NCBI GenBank assembly: GCA_014084085.1
Contig: NPFB01000005.1
Coordinates: 1-64,000, forward strand
Direction: 5' to 3'
DNA from: Hondaea fermentalgiana
Lineage: Eukaryota; Sar; Bigyra; Thraustochytrida; Thraustochytriidae
DNA length: 64,000 bases
Positions 48,543 to 58,910 of this stretch are shown one piece after another. Made by a program: the position numbers and the translations under genes. The notes beneath the pieces were generated by a model. It saw only the letters and a program-made list of their open reading frames with translations. It was not told the DNA's origin and searched no databases. Position 1 is the first letter of the stretch, and every line of letters begins with the position of its first letter.

Positions 48543-51263
48543 ATGAACCTCTCGCCTCCTCCGCGTCTCTCTCGTCTCGTCGCGCAGGCGGCGGCGGCGG
48601 CGGCGGCGGCGCAGAAGACGGCGGGCTCGACGAGCTCGACGACGACCTCAACGCAACGCGAAGCGACCAAGCCGCCCGCGACGACGTCAACGGCGACGAC
48701 GACCGCGACGATGGCGGAGGTGTCGCCGCTCGAGGAGGTCGTGGCGCTCGGGACTGACCCGCAGGCCATGGAACAGGCTTTGCAAATGACCCTGCGCGAA
48801 GAAGAAGAACTTCAGCAGCAAATTGGCAGGGCGCTCGCAGAATCGGTCCGTGCGACTGCGAAGGGCGAGGATCCGACGACACTGACCCGGCTCGGCGGAC
48901 CTGCAAACCTTGAAGGAACCCTCGCAAGCCTCGATGCGAGCATTCCGACGCTTCAGAGCGTATATGCCGGCGCGGGCAAACTCGAGGGTCGCATCGCCGA
49001 AACACGCGCCATGGCCGATGTCGTCAGCCGGCGTGTGCGTGAAATTGACTTGGCACGATCGCGCGCACTCGAAGCGCTCGCCCACGTCCGACGTGTCGTC
49101 GAGTTGCGCGAATGCCTCAAGGGTGTCAAGGAGTGCATGGCACGAGAAGACCTTGAGGCCGCCTCAGACTTTGTTCACAGGTACCGGTCGAGTGGCGTCG
49201 GCCACGCCGACGGCGAGGATGAGGCCGAATCGAGCGCAGAATTCAAGATGCGCGAAGAGTCATTAAGTCGGACCGCGCTCGAGGAGCTTACTCGCGCTTT
49301 TGAGGCGCGCGACGAGGACAAGATCCTCAAGGTGTGCCGCGTTTTTGCCAAGCTTGGCCAGCCGACAGAAGGTGTCTCGCGACTTTTGCGGTACCGATGC
49401 GACCAGCTTCGTCGGGATGTTGAGCTCGAAATTGAGCTCACCAGTGCCGAGGAAGACCCAGAGGCGCGCCATGATGTAGAGTATGACCCGAGCCATGCGA
49501 GTGGAGGCGCGGGATCCGATGGCAACGGTTCGTCGTCACCTGCAAAATCGTACCTGGACCTCTTGGTGCATCTTTTGAACCAGGGCGCTGCCGTGGTGCA
49601 ACGCACCTCGAGCGTGGTGCGTCGTCATATTAGCAAGTCCAAGGATCTGCAGGCTTTGGTGGTGTCGTCGATTCATGCGGAATGCGATGGCCTCATTACC
49701 AAGATTTTGCGCTCGTTCATGGAGCGTCGTCGTGTCGAAGAGCGAGCACGCATGATTATATCGGACCCGTCGCGCCTCGGCGAGGCCATGCGTCTGGGCA
49801 CGACGGGCTGGATCGGCAACGAAGAAGAGGAGCGTACCGAGGCGATTCAAACCTTGGACGCCTTTCTGGATGACGCAGCCCTCATGCTCAAGCACACAGA
49901 GACGTACAATCAATTCATTCAGGGAAAACGAGCTGACCTCGGTATGGCAGACAACGAGTCTCGCGAGTATATCAACGTGGTGCAAGAACTCGCAGGGTAC
50001 TATGCCGTAATGGAAAAGACGTACATGGCCACCGCCATCGACACTGCTCTTGAGATTGAAGGCGTGATGGAAAGGACGAGTTTGCCGCCTGCAACCTCCC
50101 GCTCTGGTGCCAATGGACTCAGCGCTGGCGCCGAGGGCCTCCATCACGAAGACGATGCCTCACGCGGTAAGCAAGTTGTTGTTTCCACGATTGCTGAGGA
50201 TGCCTTTTTTGTCGTTGACAAGTGCCGTGACCGTGCGACCGCGACGGGGCACACGGATAGCATTTGTGCGGTGGTTAATCACATTGTTCAAGTCTTGGAG
50301 GAGCGCGTGGCGGTGCAGCTTCAAGGCCGTGTCAATGCGATTCGCTCAGGGGCGCAGTCTCTCGGTCTCCAGGGTCAAGAGCAATTCGACCGCCTTCGAG
50401 CCGCGGCCTTTTCGCAAGCCCAGCAGGCCCTCTCCGCTACGCAGGGTGCAGCAGGCACGGGCGCACCGAGTAAATCAAAGACAAATAGTGACTCCAAGCA
50501 AGGTGGAGACGATGAGGACGCGGAGAGCCTGCGGTCGCCTGAAACAACGCTCAACAGTCTTGCACTGTGCATTGTTTACACGAATCGTCTGCGCGCCACG
50601 CTTGAAGCATATGCGGACTCGTTGCCTGACGATCGTCGTCGTCGCCACCTCAAGGAGTGCGTCGACGGCTTCTTAGAAACATCTGACCTCTTTCAGCGCA
50701 CCTTGAATCGCGGACTCGACAGCTTGACGCGTCTCATCAAACCACGGCTTCAATCCCGCGTTCAGAGCACGGTGGGCAACCCGGGGATTAGCTTTGAGCT
50801 CACGGAAGACGAGTACATGTCTCAGAACGAGTCGAACGATCCCTATGTATGGGCCGTGCTGCAGACTGCGGACGATCTTTTGAACGAAACCTGTTTGCAT
50901 CTCGATCTAGACTCGACGCAGCAGCTAGGTGTTCGCGTTGCGGGCGTGACGGCGGATGAGCTCATGGCGGCTGTCGTGCAGAAGCGTTTCACTGCCTTTG
51001 GGGCGCTGCTGCTCGATCGTCAGCTGCGTAGCATCGTCAAGTTTTTTGACGGCCGTATCGGCGCTGATGCAAGATTACGTTTTCGGCGTCTGCAGCAGAT
51101 CACGGACCTGCTTAATCTTGATCGTGTTGAGGATGTCCATGACGTTTATGTGCCTCCTTCCTCAGCTTCGGATACAACGGCGCTCGATAAGCGTGCAGTC
51201 AAGCGCGCCTTGGCGCTGCGTGTCGACTTTAAGCAGGACGACATCAAGCGACTCAAGATATGA
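48543..51263 (+). CDS. COG4: Conserved oligomeric Golgi complex subunit 4
   Basis: Protein of 906 residues. An Ala/Thr-rich leader (residues 1-56) precedes a second ATG (48711, MAEVSPLEEV) that may be the true start. A helical coiled-coil N-terminal region (about 80-190), then a long helical-rod domain, lead to the conserved C-terminal domain. The end, LRFRRLQQITDLLNLDRVED then ALALRVDFKQDDIKRLKI, matches the COG4 C-terminus closely. Known role: subunit of the COG tether for retrograde vesicles at the Golgi, in lobe A with COG1-3, and a binder of SNAREs. Single exon. Divergent from ARP3 and convergent with the four-TM gene downstream. Confidence 0.93.
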   Translation: MNLSPPPRLSRLVAQAAAAAAAAQKTAGSTSSTTTSTQREATKPPATTSTATTTATMAEVSPLEEVVALGTDPQAMEQALQMTLREEEELQQQIGRALAESVRATAKGEDPTTLTRLGGPANLEGTLASLDASIPTLQSVYAGAGKLEGRIAETRAMADVVSRRVREIDLARSRALEALAHVRRVVELRECLKGVKECMAREDLEAASDFVHRYRSSGVGHADGEDEAESSAEFKMREESLSRTALEELTRAFEARDEDKILKVCRVFAKLGQPTEGVSRLLRYRCDQLRRDVELEIELTSAEEDPEARHDVEYDPSHASGGAGSDGNGSSSPAKSYLDLLVHLLNQGAAVVQRTSSVVRRHISKSKDLQALVVSSIHAECDGLITKILRSFMERRRVEERARMIISDPSRLGEAMRLGTTGWIGNEEEERTEAIQTLDAFLDDAALMLKHTETYNQFIQGKRADLGMADNESREYINVVQELAGYYAVMEKTYMATAIDTALEIEGVMERTSLPPATSRSGANGLSAGAEGLHHEDDASRGKQVVVSTIAEDAFFVVDKCRDRATATGHTDSICAVVNHIVQVLEERVAVQLQGRVNAIRSGAQSLGLQGQEQFDRLRAAAFSQAQQALSATQGAAGTGAPSKSKTNSDSKQGGDDEDAESLRSPETTLNSLALCIVYTNRLRATLEAYADSLPDDRRRRHLKECVDGFLETSDLFQRTLNRGLDSLTRLIKPRLQSRVQSTVGNPGISFELTEDEYMSQNESNDPYVWAVLQTADDLLNETCLHLDLDSTQQLGVRVAGVTADELMAAVVQKRFTAFGALLLDRQLRSIVKFFDGRIGADARLRFRRLQQITDLLNLDRVEDVHDVYVPPSSASDTTALDKRAVKRALALRVDFKQDDIKRLKI

Positions 51264-51603
51264 CATGAGCATGCAAAAAGCAAATCATTTTATACTTTTT
51301 GTGTAGTACCGAGGCCTTTTGCTTCTCCCTTTTGTTCTGAGCATAAAGCCAAATTTAGACGAACTCGCGAAAAGAAACAAGAGCATCATGACGACGTGCA
51401 AAAAGGGTTGTGAAGAGAAAGGAAGAGGAAGAGGCGGCGATGCACGTAGTACCAGGATGCTCGAACAAATGAGACTTTCTTTCTAGGGTAATTTAAAATC
51501 TGAGATCGACAAGCAACGTCGGAAAAGCTCCTTGGCATCTGAACATGTCGAGTAGTGCTCTTTTCGAAGCAAACTTGTCTTGTCTGTCGCGTCGCTCGCG
51601 CGC
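51264..51603. other. Convergent spacer
   Basis: 340 bp of AT-richer 3' flanking sequence between COG4 and the four-TM gene. No gene seen. Confidence 0.55.
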
Positions 51604-52260
51604 CTATGCGAAGGCGCCATATCGGACGCCCTTGGGTTCAAGCACATCAAGTGGATCCTCCATATCGTTCATTCGTACGAGGATTAAAATGCAGGACAGC
51701 AGTGCCAGCACACCACCCACGAGAGATAGCCAAACGCCAACGAGGAATCTGCCCTCGTTCAACGAGTTCTGAGCCATGACAATATAGACAATGGTCGACG
51801 AGAGAAAGATCCCGCAGCTGGCGAGCTGCAAGACGACGCGGTAGTCAAGACCGCGCACCGTCTGATATCCAAAGCGGCTCCACACAAACTCTGCGCCAAG
51901 GATGCAGGCGAGGGTAAGTCCCATGCCGGAGAGCGCGACCACGCTGGCGGCATAGAGCTCGCTAGATTCGACCTGGTCCGTGACGAACTTTGACGCCCAT
52001 GGCGGCATGGCCGCGCCGCCCTTGCTATCGCCGCCCGAGGCTGACGATGAGGACGAGTGCCCGTACGCAGACTCGAGCGCCTTGCACATCGGTCCTCCGT
52101 GGCACCACGTGAGCCCTACGTCTGCGTAGAGGCCCGGGGTCGCTGGCGCTGTCACCCGCGCCCACGGGATGAGCAAGCCAACCACCATGAGCACGACCAG
52201 CGCCGACGACACTGCGCGTAGCCTGCGCAGCACCTGCCTCTCCCCATGAAAGTGCATCAT
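51604..52260 (-). CDS. Four-transmembrane protein, claudin/PMP22-like layout
   Basis: Protein of 218 residues starting MMHFHGERQ; the longer frame to 52377 adds a basic, repeat-derived leader and was not used. Hydrophobic segments at about residues 15-34, 103-125, 143-162 and 173-193. Between the first two is a ~70-residue loop with two cysteines (WCHGGPMC) and a Ser/Gly-rich stretch. This is a tetraspan layout like claudin/PMP22 proteins, but the family's WGLWCC-type signature is not evident. The C-terminal tail carries acidic MEDPLDVLEP. Function unknown. Confidence 0.7.
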   Translation of the reverse strand: MMHFHGERQVLRRLRAVSSALVVLMVVGLLIPWARVTAPATPGLYADVGLTWCHGGPMCKALESAYGHSSSSSASGGDSKGGAAMPPWASKFVTDQVESSELYAASVVALSGMGLTLACILGAEFVWSRFGYQTVRGLDYRVVLQLASCGIFLSSTIVYIVMAQNSLNEGRFLVGVWLSLVGGVLALLSCILILVRMNDMEDPLDVLEPKGVRYGAFA

Positions 52261-53690
52261 GCTGCCTCGCCTCGCCTCGCCTCGCTGCCGCCGCGCCTCA
52301 CCGCCGCGCCACCTTCGCCTCGACGGACAGAGCCAATGTTCTGCGGGCCTTGCTTGCCTTCGAAGTTTGCAGTGCATGGATGATGAATCGGGTCACCAGG
52401 GGACGGAAGATCATGTTTGAGGAGGCCGCATTGAGCTTCGTCGATTCTTCGCGCAGCGCCGCGCCGCGCAGCCTGTTTGTAGAAGTGGGGGCTGGAGAGG
52501 GAGGGAGGGAGGAAGGGAAGGAAGGAAAGACCGGTGGTCGATTGAAGTTCTTGCATTTGCGAGCAATATGGTGGATCTGCTAGAGTTGGTGGACAAGATG
52601 CCGAGATTTGTGGAATCTTCGACGAGGTCAGTGATGTCCTTTCCAAGCTTGATGATATACAACGCAAGCTTCATCTACGCACTTGGTGAAGGCTATCGAT
52701 TTTCTGGTATAGCACCACAATCAGAATCATCTCTAAGCATTTACTGATAAAAGTCATTATTTCGCCTAACAAAGACAGTTGAACAGGCCAGTGCAGACCA
52801 TCCTCTTTCATTCGCATCATGAACAAGCCTGCCAAATTCACTGTTGTCATCGAATTTTCAGAATACTTCTAAACGTTGTCCTGCACTGCTCTTAAAATTC
52901 AGAACAAGTCGATACATTCATCTTATTACACTTTCGTGCTTGTCCTTCAATCCCGTTTGAAAGGCTTATGATGAACACTCACTTACTAATACACACAAGA
53001 GTTAGCTCTTCAATTCTCGGAATGCTGTGCACTGTCGACACTCCGTACGGGTCAAATTTCGCAGACAAACCTTTCCGAAGAGAGCCCCAAACAGTCCTTT
53101 CGATGAAGGGGACAAGAACATCTTGGATGAGAAGGCTCAGATTCTCGAAGCCGAACCCGTGCTCGATGACGACGACGCCGTCGGCTCGCAAAGGCCTTCT
53201 CCTCCTTCTTGTTCTTCTTCGTCTCCTCCTTCAATGTGTTCTCCCAGCAATGGAAAAGCTAAAGTAACCAAGGTGGTCGGCGAGCAGAGCGCAAGCAGCA
53301 GCAGCAGCAGCAGCACCGCAAGAGAGAGACTTGCCGTGCGCAGTCCCGCCCGCGCAGACCCGCGCGACAGGCTCCGCCTCGCACCTTGCAGCGCGGCAGC
53401 GCGCGTGGCAGCCTCGCACCTTGCAGCGCGGCAGCGCGCGAAGCGGCCCCGCGCGGCCCGGCGCGGCGCGGCAGCGGAGCAGAGTCCTGGCGCGGCAGCG
53501 GAGCAAGGCGAGCGAGCAGCAGGCTCGCTAGCTGGGCAGACCTCGTCGAGGCGAGCTGGAGCGGACCCCGGACGGGCGCGAGGGCGACGACGGCCAGCAC
53601 GGGCCGCGAGGGCCGGGAGAGGGCAGCGGGCCCGGGCAGGAGCTGCAGGGCGCGCGGACTGCGAGCAGAGAGAACCCAGCGGCTAGCGCC
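52261..53690. other. Spacer between four-TM gene and ankyrin-HDAC, partly AT-rich
   Basis: From about 52680 to 53030 the DNA is markedly AT-rich for this window; flanking parts are GC-rich. GCGA/CTCGC runs at 52263-52285, GGAGGGA runs at 52490-52525, and a duplicated 29-bp block at 53377-53440. A short frame at about 52575-52672 (IFDEVSDVLSKLDDIQRKL) looks coil-like and could be a relic. The 53300-53690 part is the likely HDAC promoter and 5'UTR. Confidence 0.45.
53377..53440. repeat. Direct repeat of a 29-bp block
   Basis: Copies 53377-53405 and 53412-53440, 35 bp apart, identical over CCTCGCACCTTGCAGCGCGG and the following GCAGCGCGCG. It continues into related GCGCGGCAGCGGAGCA repeats to about 53507. 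Confidence 0.85.
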
Positions 53691-56555
53691 ATGGGTTCGC
53701 GCGCGGAAAGCGAGGAGGACCTGCAGGGCGTCGTCACCAGCAGCCGCGCCCAGGACGAGCAGGTGGGCCGGGTCCAGCACGCCATAGAGACGAGCCTCGT
53801 TGCCGAGGACGGCGCAGACGCCAAGGCCGGGGCGCAGAGCCAAGTGGACGCGCCGACCCTCGCCACGCGAGATCCCTCGCAAGTCGCAGAGGTTGAAATG
53901 TCGTCGGCGACTGCAACTCCGGCGGCGGCGTTATCGCAGGTGGAAGCAGGGACGAGCATGGCACCTACGCGAGCGATGAGCATGACGCCGTCGTCAGACC
54001 CAGCGCAGTCTCTGGCCATGGACGTGGACGCAGCGCCACCGGCAGCTTCAGTGACAACAACATCTACGGTGACAGCAACATCCAGTCCCTCAACGGAGAC
54101 CGCAATGACGTCCGCAGCTCCAGCGGCGTTGTCGCAGGTAGAAACAGCGACAAGCACAGCACCTATGCCAAAAGGCACGACAAGTACGACGCCTCCGTTA
54201 GACTCAGCGCAATCTCTGACAGTGGACGTAGGCGCGGGGCCTCCAGCAGCTCTTGAGACATCGACGACACCCGCGGCGACAACATCATCTAATGCCGCAG
54301 CCAACGGAGAAAGCGGAGCAGCACCAGCACCACCAACGACAACAACAGCGACAGCGACAGCGACAACGTCGAAGCTCCGCATCGTCAATCCGGAACGTCT
54401 CTCAGGGTCAGAATCGGACGAGAACGATTTTGGAAGTCAGCAGCGCAATGGCTCGTTTCCCGTGCCAATGTACTCGCCTCGAATGGGCGATCTGAATGGC
54501 TTGGGTTCCCCTCGACCCGTCGGCTTAGGCTCGCCCCGACTTACCAAGGTGGGCAGCGGGTCTGTCAGCCTCATTTTCACGGCTCCACCTACAGCGGGGA
54601 CGTCTACGGCTGCCAAGCGTGAGGCGGCTGCTGCCAAACGCGCCGCGAAAGCCCAGAAGCCAGCGCCTCCAGCAAGTAGCCAAATGCAGCAGCGCACGGC
54701 GCTGCACGAGGCCATTCTTGCCGGCGATGAGGAAGCCTTCGATCGTCTGCTGGTGGATTTGGCCATTGACGAAATCGACGCATGCGAACCCAAAACTGGG
54801 TACTCGGCACTGATGAGCGCCTCAGCCTGCGAAGATGGCGCCGATGCCGCGCGACTTGTCGCCAAGCTCATCGAGCGCGGCGCTGAGATCCGCACCCTCG
54901 ACGCAGAGGGCTTTTCGGCTGTGCATTGGGCCGCTGCCATGGGAAACTGTGCCGCCATGGAAGCCCTTCTTGACGCCGGCGCAGATCTCGACGGCCAAAG
55001 CGAGAGCGGCGACACCGCATTGCACCGCGCCGCGCGCTTCGGTCGCGACGCCTGCATCAAGTCCCTCGTGCGAGACTATGGAGCCGATGTCAACGTCCGC
55101 AATGAGAACGATGAGACGGCTCTCGACGCAGCGGGATATCTCTCTCCGAACAAGCAGATTGCGAGCCGCGTTCGCGCTGCGGCACGCAAGGCGCTCTTTG
55201 AGGCAGACACGCGCATGAAAACACTCGTCGTTATGCACGAGGAGTGTCTAGGTCATCGCACCGCGCAAGCGCATCAGGAGGCGCCCGAGCGCATCTCTGC
55301 GATCCATGGCAAGCTCAAGGCCGGCATTGATCCGGAATGCCTCCAATTCTGCTCTGCATTCGAGCCCGCTACCAAGGCCCTTCTCCGATACGCGCACAAC
55401 GACAAGTACATCGATCTTGTTTTCGATCTCCATCAAAAGGTGGCCAGTCTCGGAAGACCGGTACCTTTTACGCCGCGTGTCCAGGTCATGAATGGACTCG
55501 AAGAGAATCAGCTCAAGGACGAACGTGGATGCGACACCTTTTTCTCTGAAGGCTCTCTGCCCGCGGCGCGGCGAGCTGTCGGCGGCGTTTGCTGCGCGGT
55601 AGACCACGTTGTATCAGGGACTAATCGCAATGCCTTTTGTCTTGTCCGTCCTCCAGGGCATCATGCTGGCGTGAATGGTCTCTTGGATAACGCCGTGTCT
55701 TGTGGTTTTTGCATCTTTAACAATGTGGCCATCGGGGCGATGCACGCGCTGACCAAATACAAGTCGTTCATTCGCCGCATTGCCATTGTTGACTTTGACG
55801 TGCACCACGGTAACGGCACGGAGGAGATCGTGCGCACAAAGTTCAAGCGGCCAGAAGATATCCTATTTTTCTCCATTCATCTCTTTGACAAGGCTGAGGA
55901 CAAGGCCGTTGGCTCGGGCGAGTTTTATCCCGGGTCCGGTGGCAAGGACGATCCGCAGTGCAATGTCATCAACTCGCCCATCATGCCTCTGTGGAGAGTC
56001 CCCACGAATCGGACGAGGTCGAAGAAGCGCAGACTGACCGATGATGATGGGCCCGCAGCTCCGCAGAGTAGGGGGGCAGAGAGTAAGAATGGCGTTGACA
56101 TGTCCGCACCGCCTTCTACCAGCGATGGCACAAATGGTTCGCATTTCTCCTCGCCGCCACTTCCGACAGGCCCCAACTACGGTCGGCAGGCCTTTCGCGA
56201 CCACGTCAATAGTCGGCTGGTCCCAGCGCTTTACAGATTTGATCCGGACCTCATTTTCATTTCTGCTGGCTTTGATGCTGGTAAAAACGATGTTGGTTGC
56301 AGCCGCACGGAAAATGGAAAGTATTGGTCTGGCATCGACCTTGGACCTGACGACTATGCCTTTGTCACGGCTGAGATTCAGCAGGTTGCCCGCGCGTGCT
56401 GCCAGGGCCGTGTCGTTTCGCTGCTTGAGGGCGGCTACGGACAGTGGGCGCGGGAAAAGACGGGCGCCGCGGGCGAACCCAAAAAGCTTGTCCTCAACCG
56501 AGACCAGCTCGGCGAGAACGCTCTGGCGCACGTTCGTGCTTTGGTGGACAAATAA
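53691..56555 (+). CDS. Ankyrin-repeat histone deacetylase (class II-like)
   Basis: Protein of 954 residues. Residues 1-330 are a disordered Ala/Thr/Ser-rich region. Ankyrin repeats span about 331-480 (TALHEAILAGDEEAFDRLL, SAVHWAAAMGN, TALHRAARFGRDA). The arginase/deacetylase fold spans about 510-950: RPPGHHAG (catalytic histidines), DFDVHHGNGT (two zinc ligands), an AGFDAG block (third ligand) and LEGGYGQWA (the transition-state tyrosine), so it should be active. A ~60-residue low-complexity insert interrupts the catalytic domain. Known reaction: hydrolysis of acetyl-lysine on histones or other proteins. Class II resemblance and an ankyrin-directed targeting role are inferred. Single exon. 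Stop is 162 bp from the convergent EDR2-like gene. Confidence 0.95.
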   Translation: MGSRAESEEDLQGVVTSSRAQDEQVGRVQHAIETSLVAEDGADAKAGAQSQVDAPTLATRDPSQVAEVEMSSATATPAAALSQVEAGTSMAPTRAMSMTPSSDPAQSLAMDVDAAPPAASVTTTSTVTATSSPSTETAMTSAAPAALSQVETATSTAPMPKGTTSTTPPLDSAQSLTVDVGAGPPAALETSTTPAATTSSNAAANGESGAAPAPPTTTTATATATTSKLRIVNPERLSGSESDENDFGSQQRNGSFPVPMYSPRMGDLNGLGSPRPVGLGSPRLTKVGSGSVSLIFTAPPTAGTSTAAKREAAAAKRAAKAQKPAPPASSQMQQRTALHEAILAGDEEAFDRLLVDLAIDEIDACEPKTGYSALMSASACEDGADAARLVAKLIERGAEIRTLDAEGFSAVHWAAAMGNCAAMEALLDAGADLDGQSESGDTALHRAARFGRDACIKSLVRDYGADVNVRNENDETALDAAGYLSPNKQIASRVRAAARKALFEADTRMKTLVVMHEECLGHRTAQAHQEAPERISAIHGKLKAGIDPECLQFCSAFEPATKALLRYAHNDKYIDLVFDLHQKVASLGRPVPFTPRVQVMNGLEENQLKDERGCDTFFSEGSLPAARRAVGGVCCAVDHVVSGTNRNAFCLVRPPGHHAGVNGLLDNAVSCGFCIFNNVAIGAMHALTKYKSFIRRIAIVDFDVHHGNGTEEIVRTKFKRPEDILFFSIHLFDKAEDKAVGSGEFYPGSGGKDDPQCNVINSPIMPLWRVPTNRTRSKKRRLTDDDGPAAPQSRGAESKNGVDMSAPPSTSDGTNGSHFSSPPLPTGPNYGRQAFRDHVNSRLVPALYRFDPDLIFISAGFDAGKNDVGCSRTENGKYWSGIDLGPDDYAFVTAEIQQVARACCQGRVVSLLEGGYGQWAREKTGAAGEPKKLVLNRDQLGENALAHVRALVDK

Positions 56556-56717
56556 TTAACGCCGCCATGTTTCCAGACGGCGATCGATACTGACATTCTG
56601 CTTCTTTATTCAAAGCAAGGAAAAGGGGAAAATGTCTATGGAATGGCATGGAAGGGTCGGGTCGGCAATTAATATTGTACATCATCTTTCGGAAAACGCT
56701 ATTTCTTCAATTTATAA

Positions 56718-58910
56718 TTAGTCACTCAGCAGGCCGTCCTCCTCATCGTCGCTGGCGGGTACAGCGTAAAAGGGAAGCTTGACGCACATGTCCATGTCGG
56801 GCTTGATGAGGCGGATAGAGCCCAAGATGCGCTCGGGCAAGTACTGAGCCTCCTGGCCCTCGAGGAGAAAGGCCAAGTCAATGCTGATCGAGGCGGCATA
56901 CCCCTTGACAACACCGAGAATGGAGCCTGCGACGGCGGAAGATCCGACATCGACGACGAGCTCAAAATAGGTCTCGCCGTCGCCGTAGTACTCTTGATCA
57001 AGCTTCTTTCCGAGAATCGCCGGAGTGGTGCCAACAGCTTTGCTGACGAAAAAGTTGCCCTCGACGACGCGTGGAATGAGCTTGAAGCAATTGTCGCGAA
57101 ACTCGCTGCTTTCGCTGTTGAGAAACTTGTTCAGCAAATCGCCAAAAGGATTGCCGACGTTGAGATCCTTTTCCTGCGCCGCAAAGTAGACCACAAGGGA
57201 GTAGAACGGTGGCCCTGGCAGAGTAAAGTGCACCATAAAGATGAATGGGAAGCCAGCCTCCTTGACGAGGCGATGCACAAGGTTGTCAGGGCGGGAGGCG
57301 ATGTGGGTCACGCGTCCCTCTGTCTCGAAGAGGTCGACGGCGACGACGCGAAATGCCGCCGCCCCAGACTTTTGCTTGACCTTGTCCTTGAGGTAGTTGG
57401 CGCCACGCACCTTGAGAGGTTCCTTTTCGAGCGGGGTGTCTTCCCAGCAAGGAAAGGTGCCCGCCAAGCCTTCCGCGGAGACGGGTGCGGTGTTTTCGTC
57501 GGCGGCGCCTCCTGCTTCGGGCGTCCTTCCTCCTCGTCCTCCTGCTCCTGCTGCAGTATCGGAAGCATGCGCACCTTTTCCACCGGCGGAAGAGGCGGAC
57601 GACAACGACGAAGACGACGTCGTGGTGTGCGGCGCCGCCTCCTTGATCGTTGCGACTGCGGGCGCAACGACGGCTTTGGTTTTGGCCGCCAAGAGCTCCG
57701 CGGCGCGGGCAGAAGCCTGGCGCGGGAGCTGGGCCCGACCTTGAGCGGCTGCGGTCGCAGATCCACCACCCGATTGAAGACGCTTGAAAACATAGGCATA
57801 GTCAATGTCGAGGTAATTCCGTCGATCAACAGCTTCGCGCAAAAGCGCCAGACGCTGCATGAGCGGAGTAACCCACTGCTGATGCATCGACAATGGCATG
57901 GAGCCGAGCCAGCCCTCTGGCGAAAAGTGGATCGAGTAGTCCACCCAGCACGAGGTATTGTCGCTCTGGTCCTCTTCTTCTGCAGCCGGCACTGCGCTCG
58001 AGGCGTTCAACGTGCTTGACGATCCGAAGCTGCCGCGTTTCTTTGGCGTGATGAGGAAGCCCGACATCCAAATGTTTCCGCGCACAAAGTTGGGGTCCAC
58101 CGGGGCGTCCGGATGCTCGCACGAGCGCCATGTGATGAGCTTTGAACCATTTTCAAAGGACATCCAGTAGCGCTGCAGCACGAAATCGCGCGGCTTGGTC
58201 CAAACTCCCATGACTTTGACGGGACACCAGCGCACGTGTTCAACGCGAAGGTGCTTCTCGGCCTGCTCTTCGAGGATTTCGGAGCGCTCCTCCCACTCGT
58301 CCCAGGGCTCAAAGTTGACACGGTCATGCAAGAGCATGCGAAAGACTTCGTCCACGCCGGCGTTGACAATGCATCCGACCTTGAGCAAAAGGTTTTTGCG
58401 CGTCATGTTGGTCTCACGATACAGGGTCATGCCGGCGACGCTGTCAATGGGGGAAAATTGCACTTTTTGCGCGATTTCGAGCTTTTCAGCAATGTACGAA
58501 GGCTGGTCGCCGCGGCGCTCGGACCGTTTGCGCCGCATAGACTTGGAGCGTGGTCTCTTTTGCTCCATGCGAATGGCCATTTCCACGGAGAGTTTCCAGT
58601 CGGTGGCCTCTTCTGTGCTGTCGGCCATGAATCTAGCGAGCAAGTTCTCGCCGTTAAGGATCGAGAAGGCGCATGCCTCGCTGGGTTTCCCATGGTGAGA
58701 GGACTTGCGATGAGGCTTGCTGAGCTCAGACACGGTAAAGGTTCCTGAGAGCACGATCGAGCTGTACAGCTCCCTTGTTTTCTTGTTGAGCAGGTCAAGT
58801 CTTCCGTCGCGTAGAACCACGTAGAACTCTTGATACACGCGAAAGTAGTTGACTCGTTTCCGCAAGATCCCCTCCTTCTCCACGACGGTGGCCTTGCCGG
58901 TCCTCGCCAT
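56718..58910 (-). CDS. EDR2-like PH-START-DUF1336 lipid-transfer-type protein
   Basis: Protein of 730 residues from the ATG giving MARTGKATV; the longer frame to 59054 begins with a non-ATG codon. A PH domain occupies about residues 9-115 (EGILRKRVNYFRVYQEFYVV). A START-type lipid-binding domain occupies about 153-370 (MLLHDRVNFEPWDEWEERSE, then a GNIWMSGFLITP block). After a Ser/Ala/Gly-rich linker comes DUF1336/EDR2_C at about 487-725, opening FPCWEDTPLEKEPLKVRG and containing FTLPGPPFYSLVVYF and FKLIPRVVEGNFFV. The three-domain order is that of plant EDR2, which binds phosphoinositides and regulates defence. Role here inferred as sterol or phospholipid transfer at membrane contacts. Confidence 0.93.
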   Translation of the reverse strand: MARTGKATVVEKEGILRKRVNYFRVYQEFYVVLRDGRLDLLNKKTRELYSSIVLSGTFTVSELSKPHRKSSHHGKPSEACAFSILNGENLLARFMADSTEEATDWKLSVEMAIRMEQKRPRSKSMRRKRSERRGDQPSYIAEKLEIAQKVQFSPIDSVAGMTLYRETNMTRKNLLLKVGCIVNAGVDEVFRMLLHDRVNFEPWDEWEERSEILEEQAEKHLRVEHVRWCPVKVMGVWTKPRDFVLQRYWMSFENGSKLITWRSCEHPDAPVDPNFVRGNIWMSGFLITPKKRGSFGSSSTLNASSAVPAAEEEDQSDNTSCWVDYSIHFSPEGWLGSMPLSMHQQWVTPLMQRLALLREAVDRRNYLDIDYAYVFKRLQSGGGSATAAAQGRAQLPRQASARAAELLAAKTKAVVAPAVATIKEAAPHTTTSSSSLSSASSAGGKGAHASDTAAGAGGRGGRTPEAGGAADENTAPVSAEGLAGTFPCWEDTPLEKEPLKVRGANYLKDKVKQKSGAAAFRVVAVDLFETEGRVTHIASRPDNLVHRLVKEAGFPFIFMVHFTLPGPPFYSLVVYFAAQEKDLNVGNPFGDLLNKFLNSESSEFRDNCFKLIPRVVEGNFFVSKAVGTTPAILGKKLDQEYYGDGETYFELVVDVGSSAVAGSILGVVKGYAASISIDLAFLLEGQEAQYLPERILGSIRLIKPDMDMCVKLPFYAVPASDDEEDGLLSD

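Noticed and set aside
49536..50147. 203-codon minus-strand ORF inside COG4
   Set aside because: Antisense shadow of conserved COG4 coding sequence.
52979..53191. 70-codon minus-strand ORF in the AT-rich spacer
   Set aside because: Hydrophobic, protein-like in appearance but isolated and without homology that I recognise; possibly a relic.
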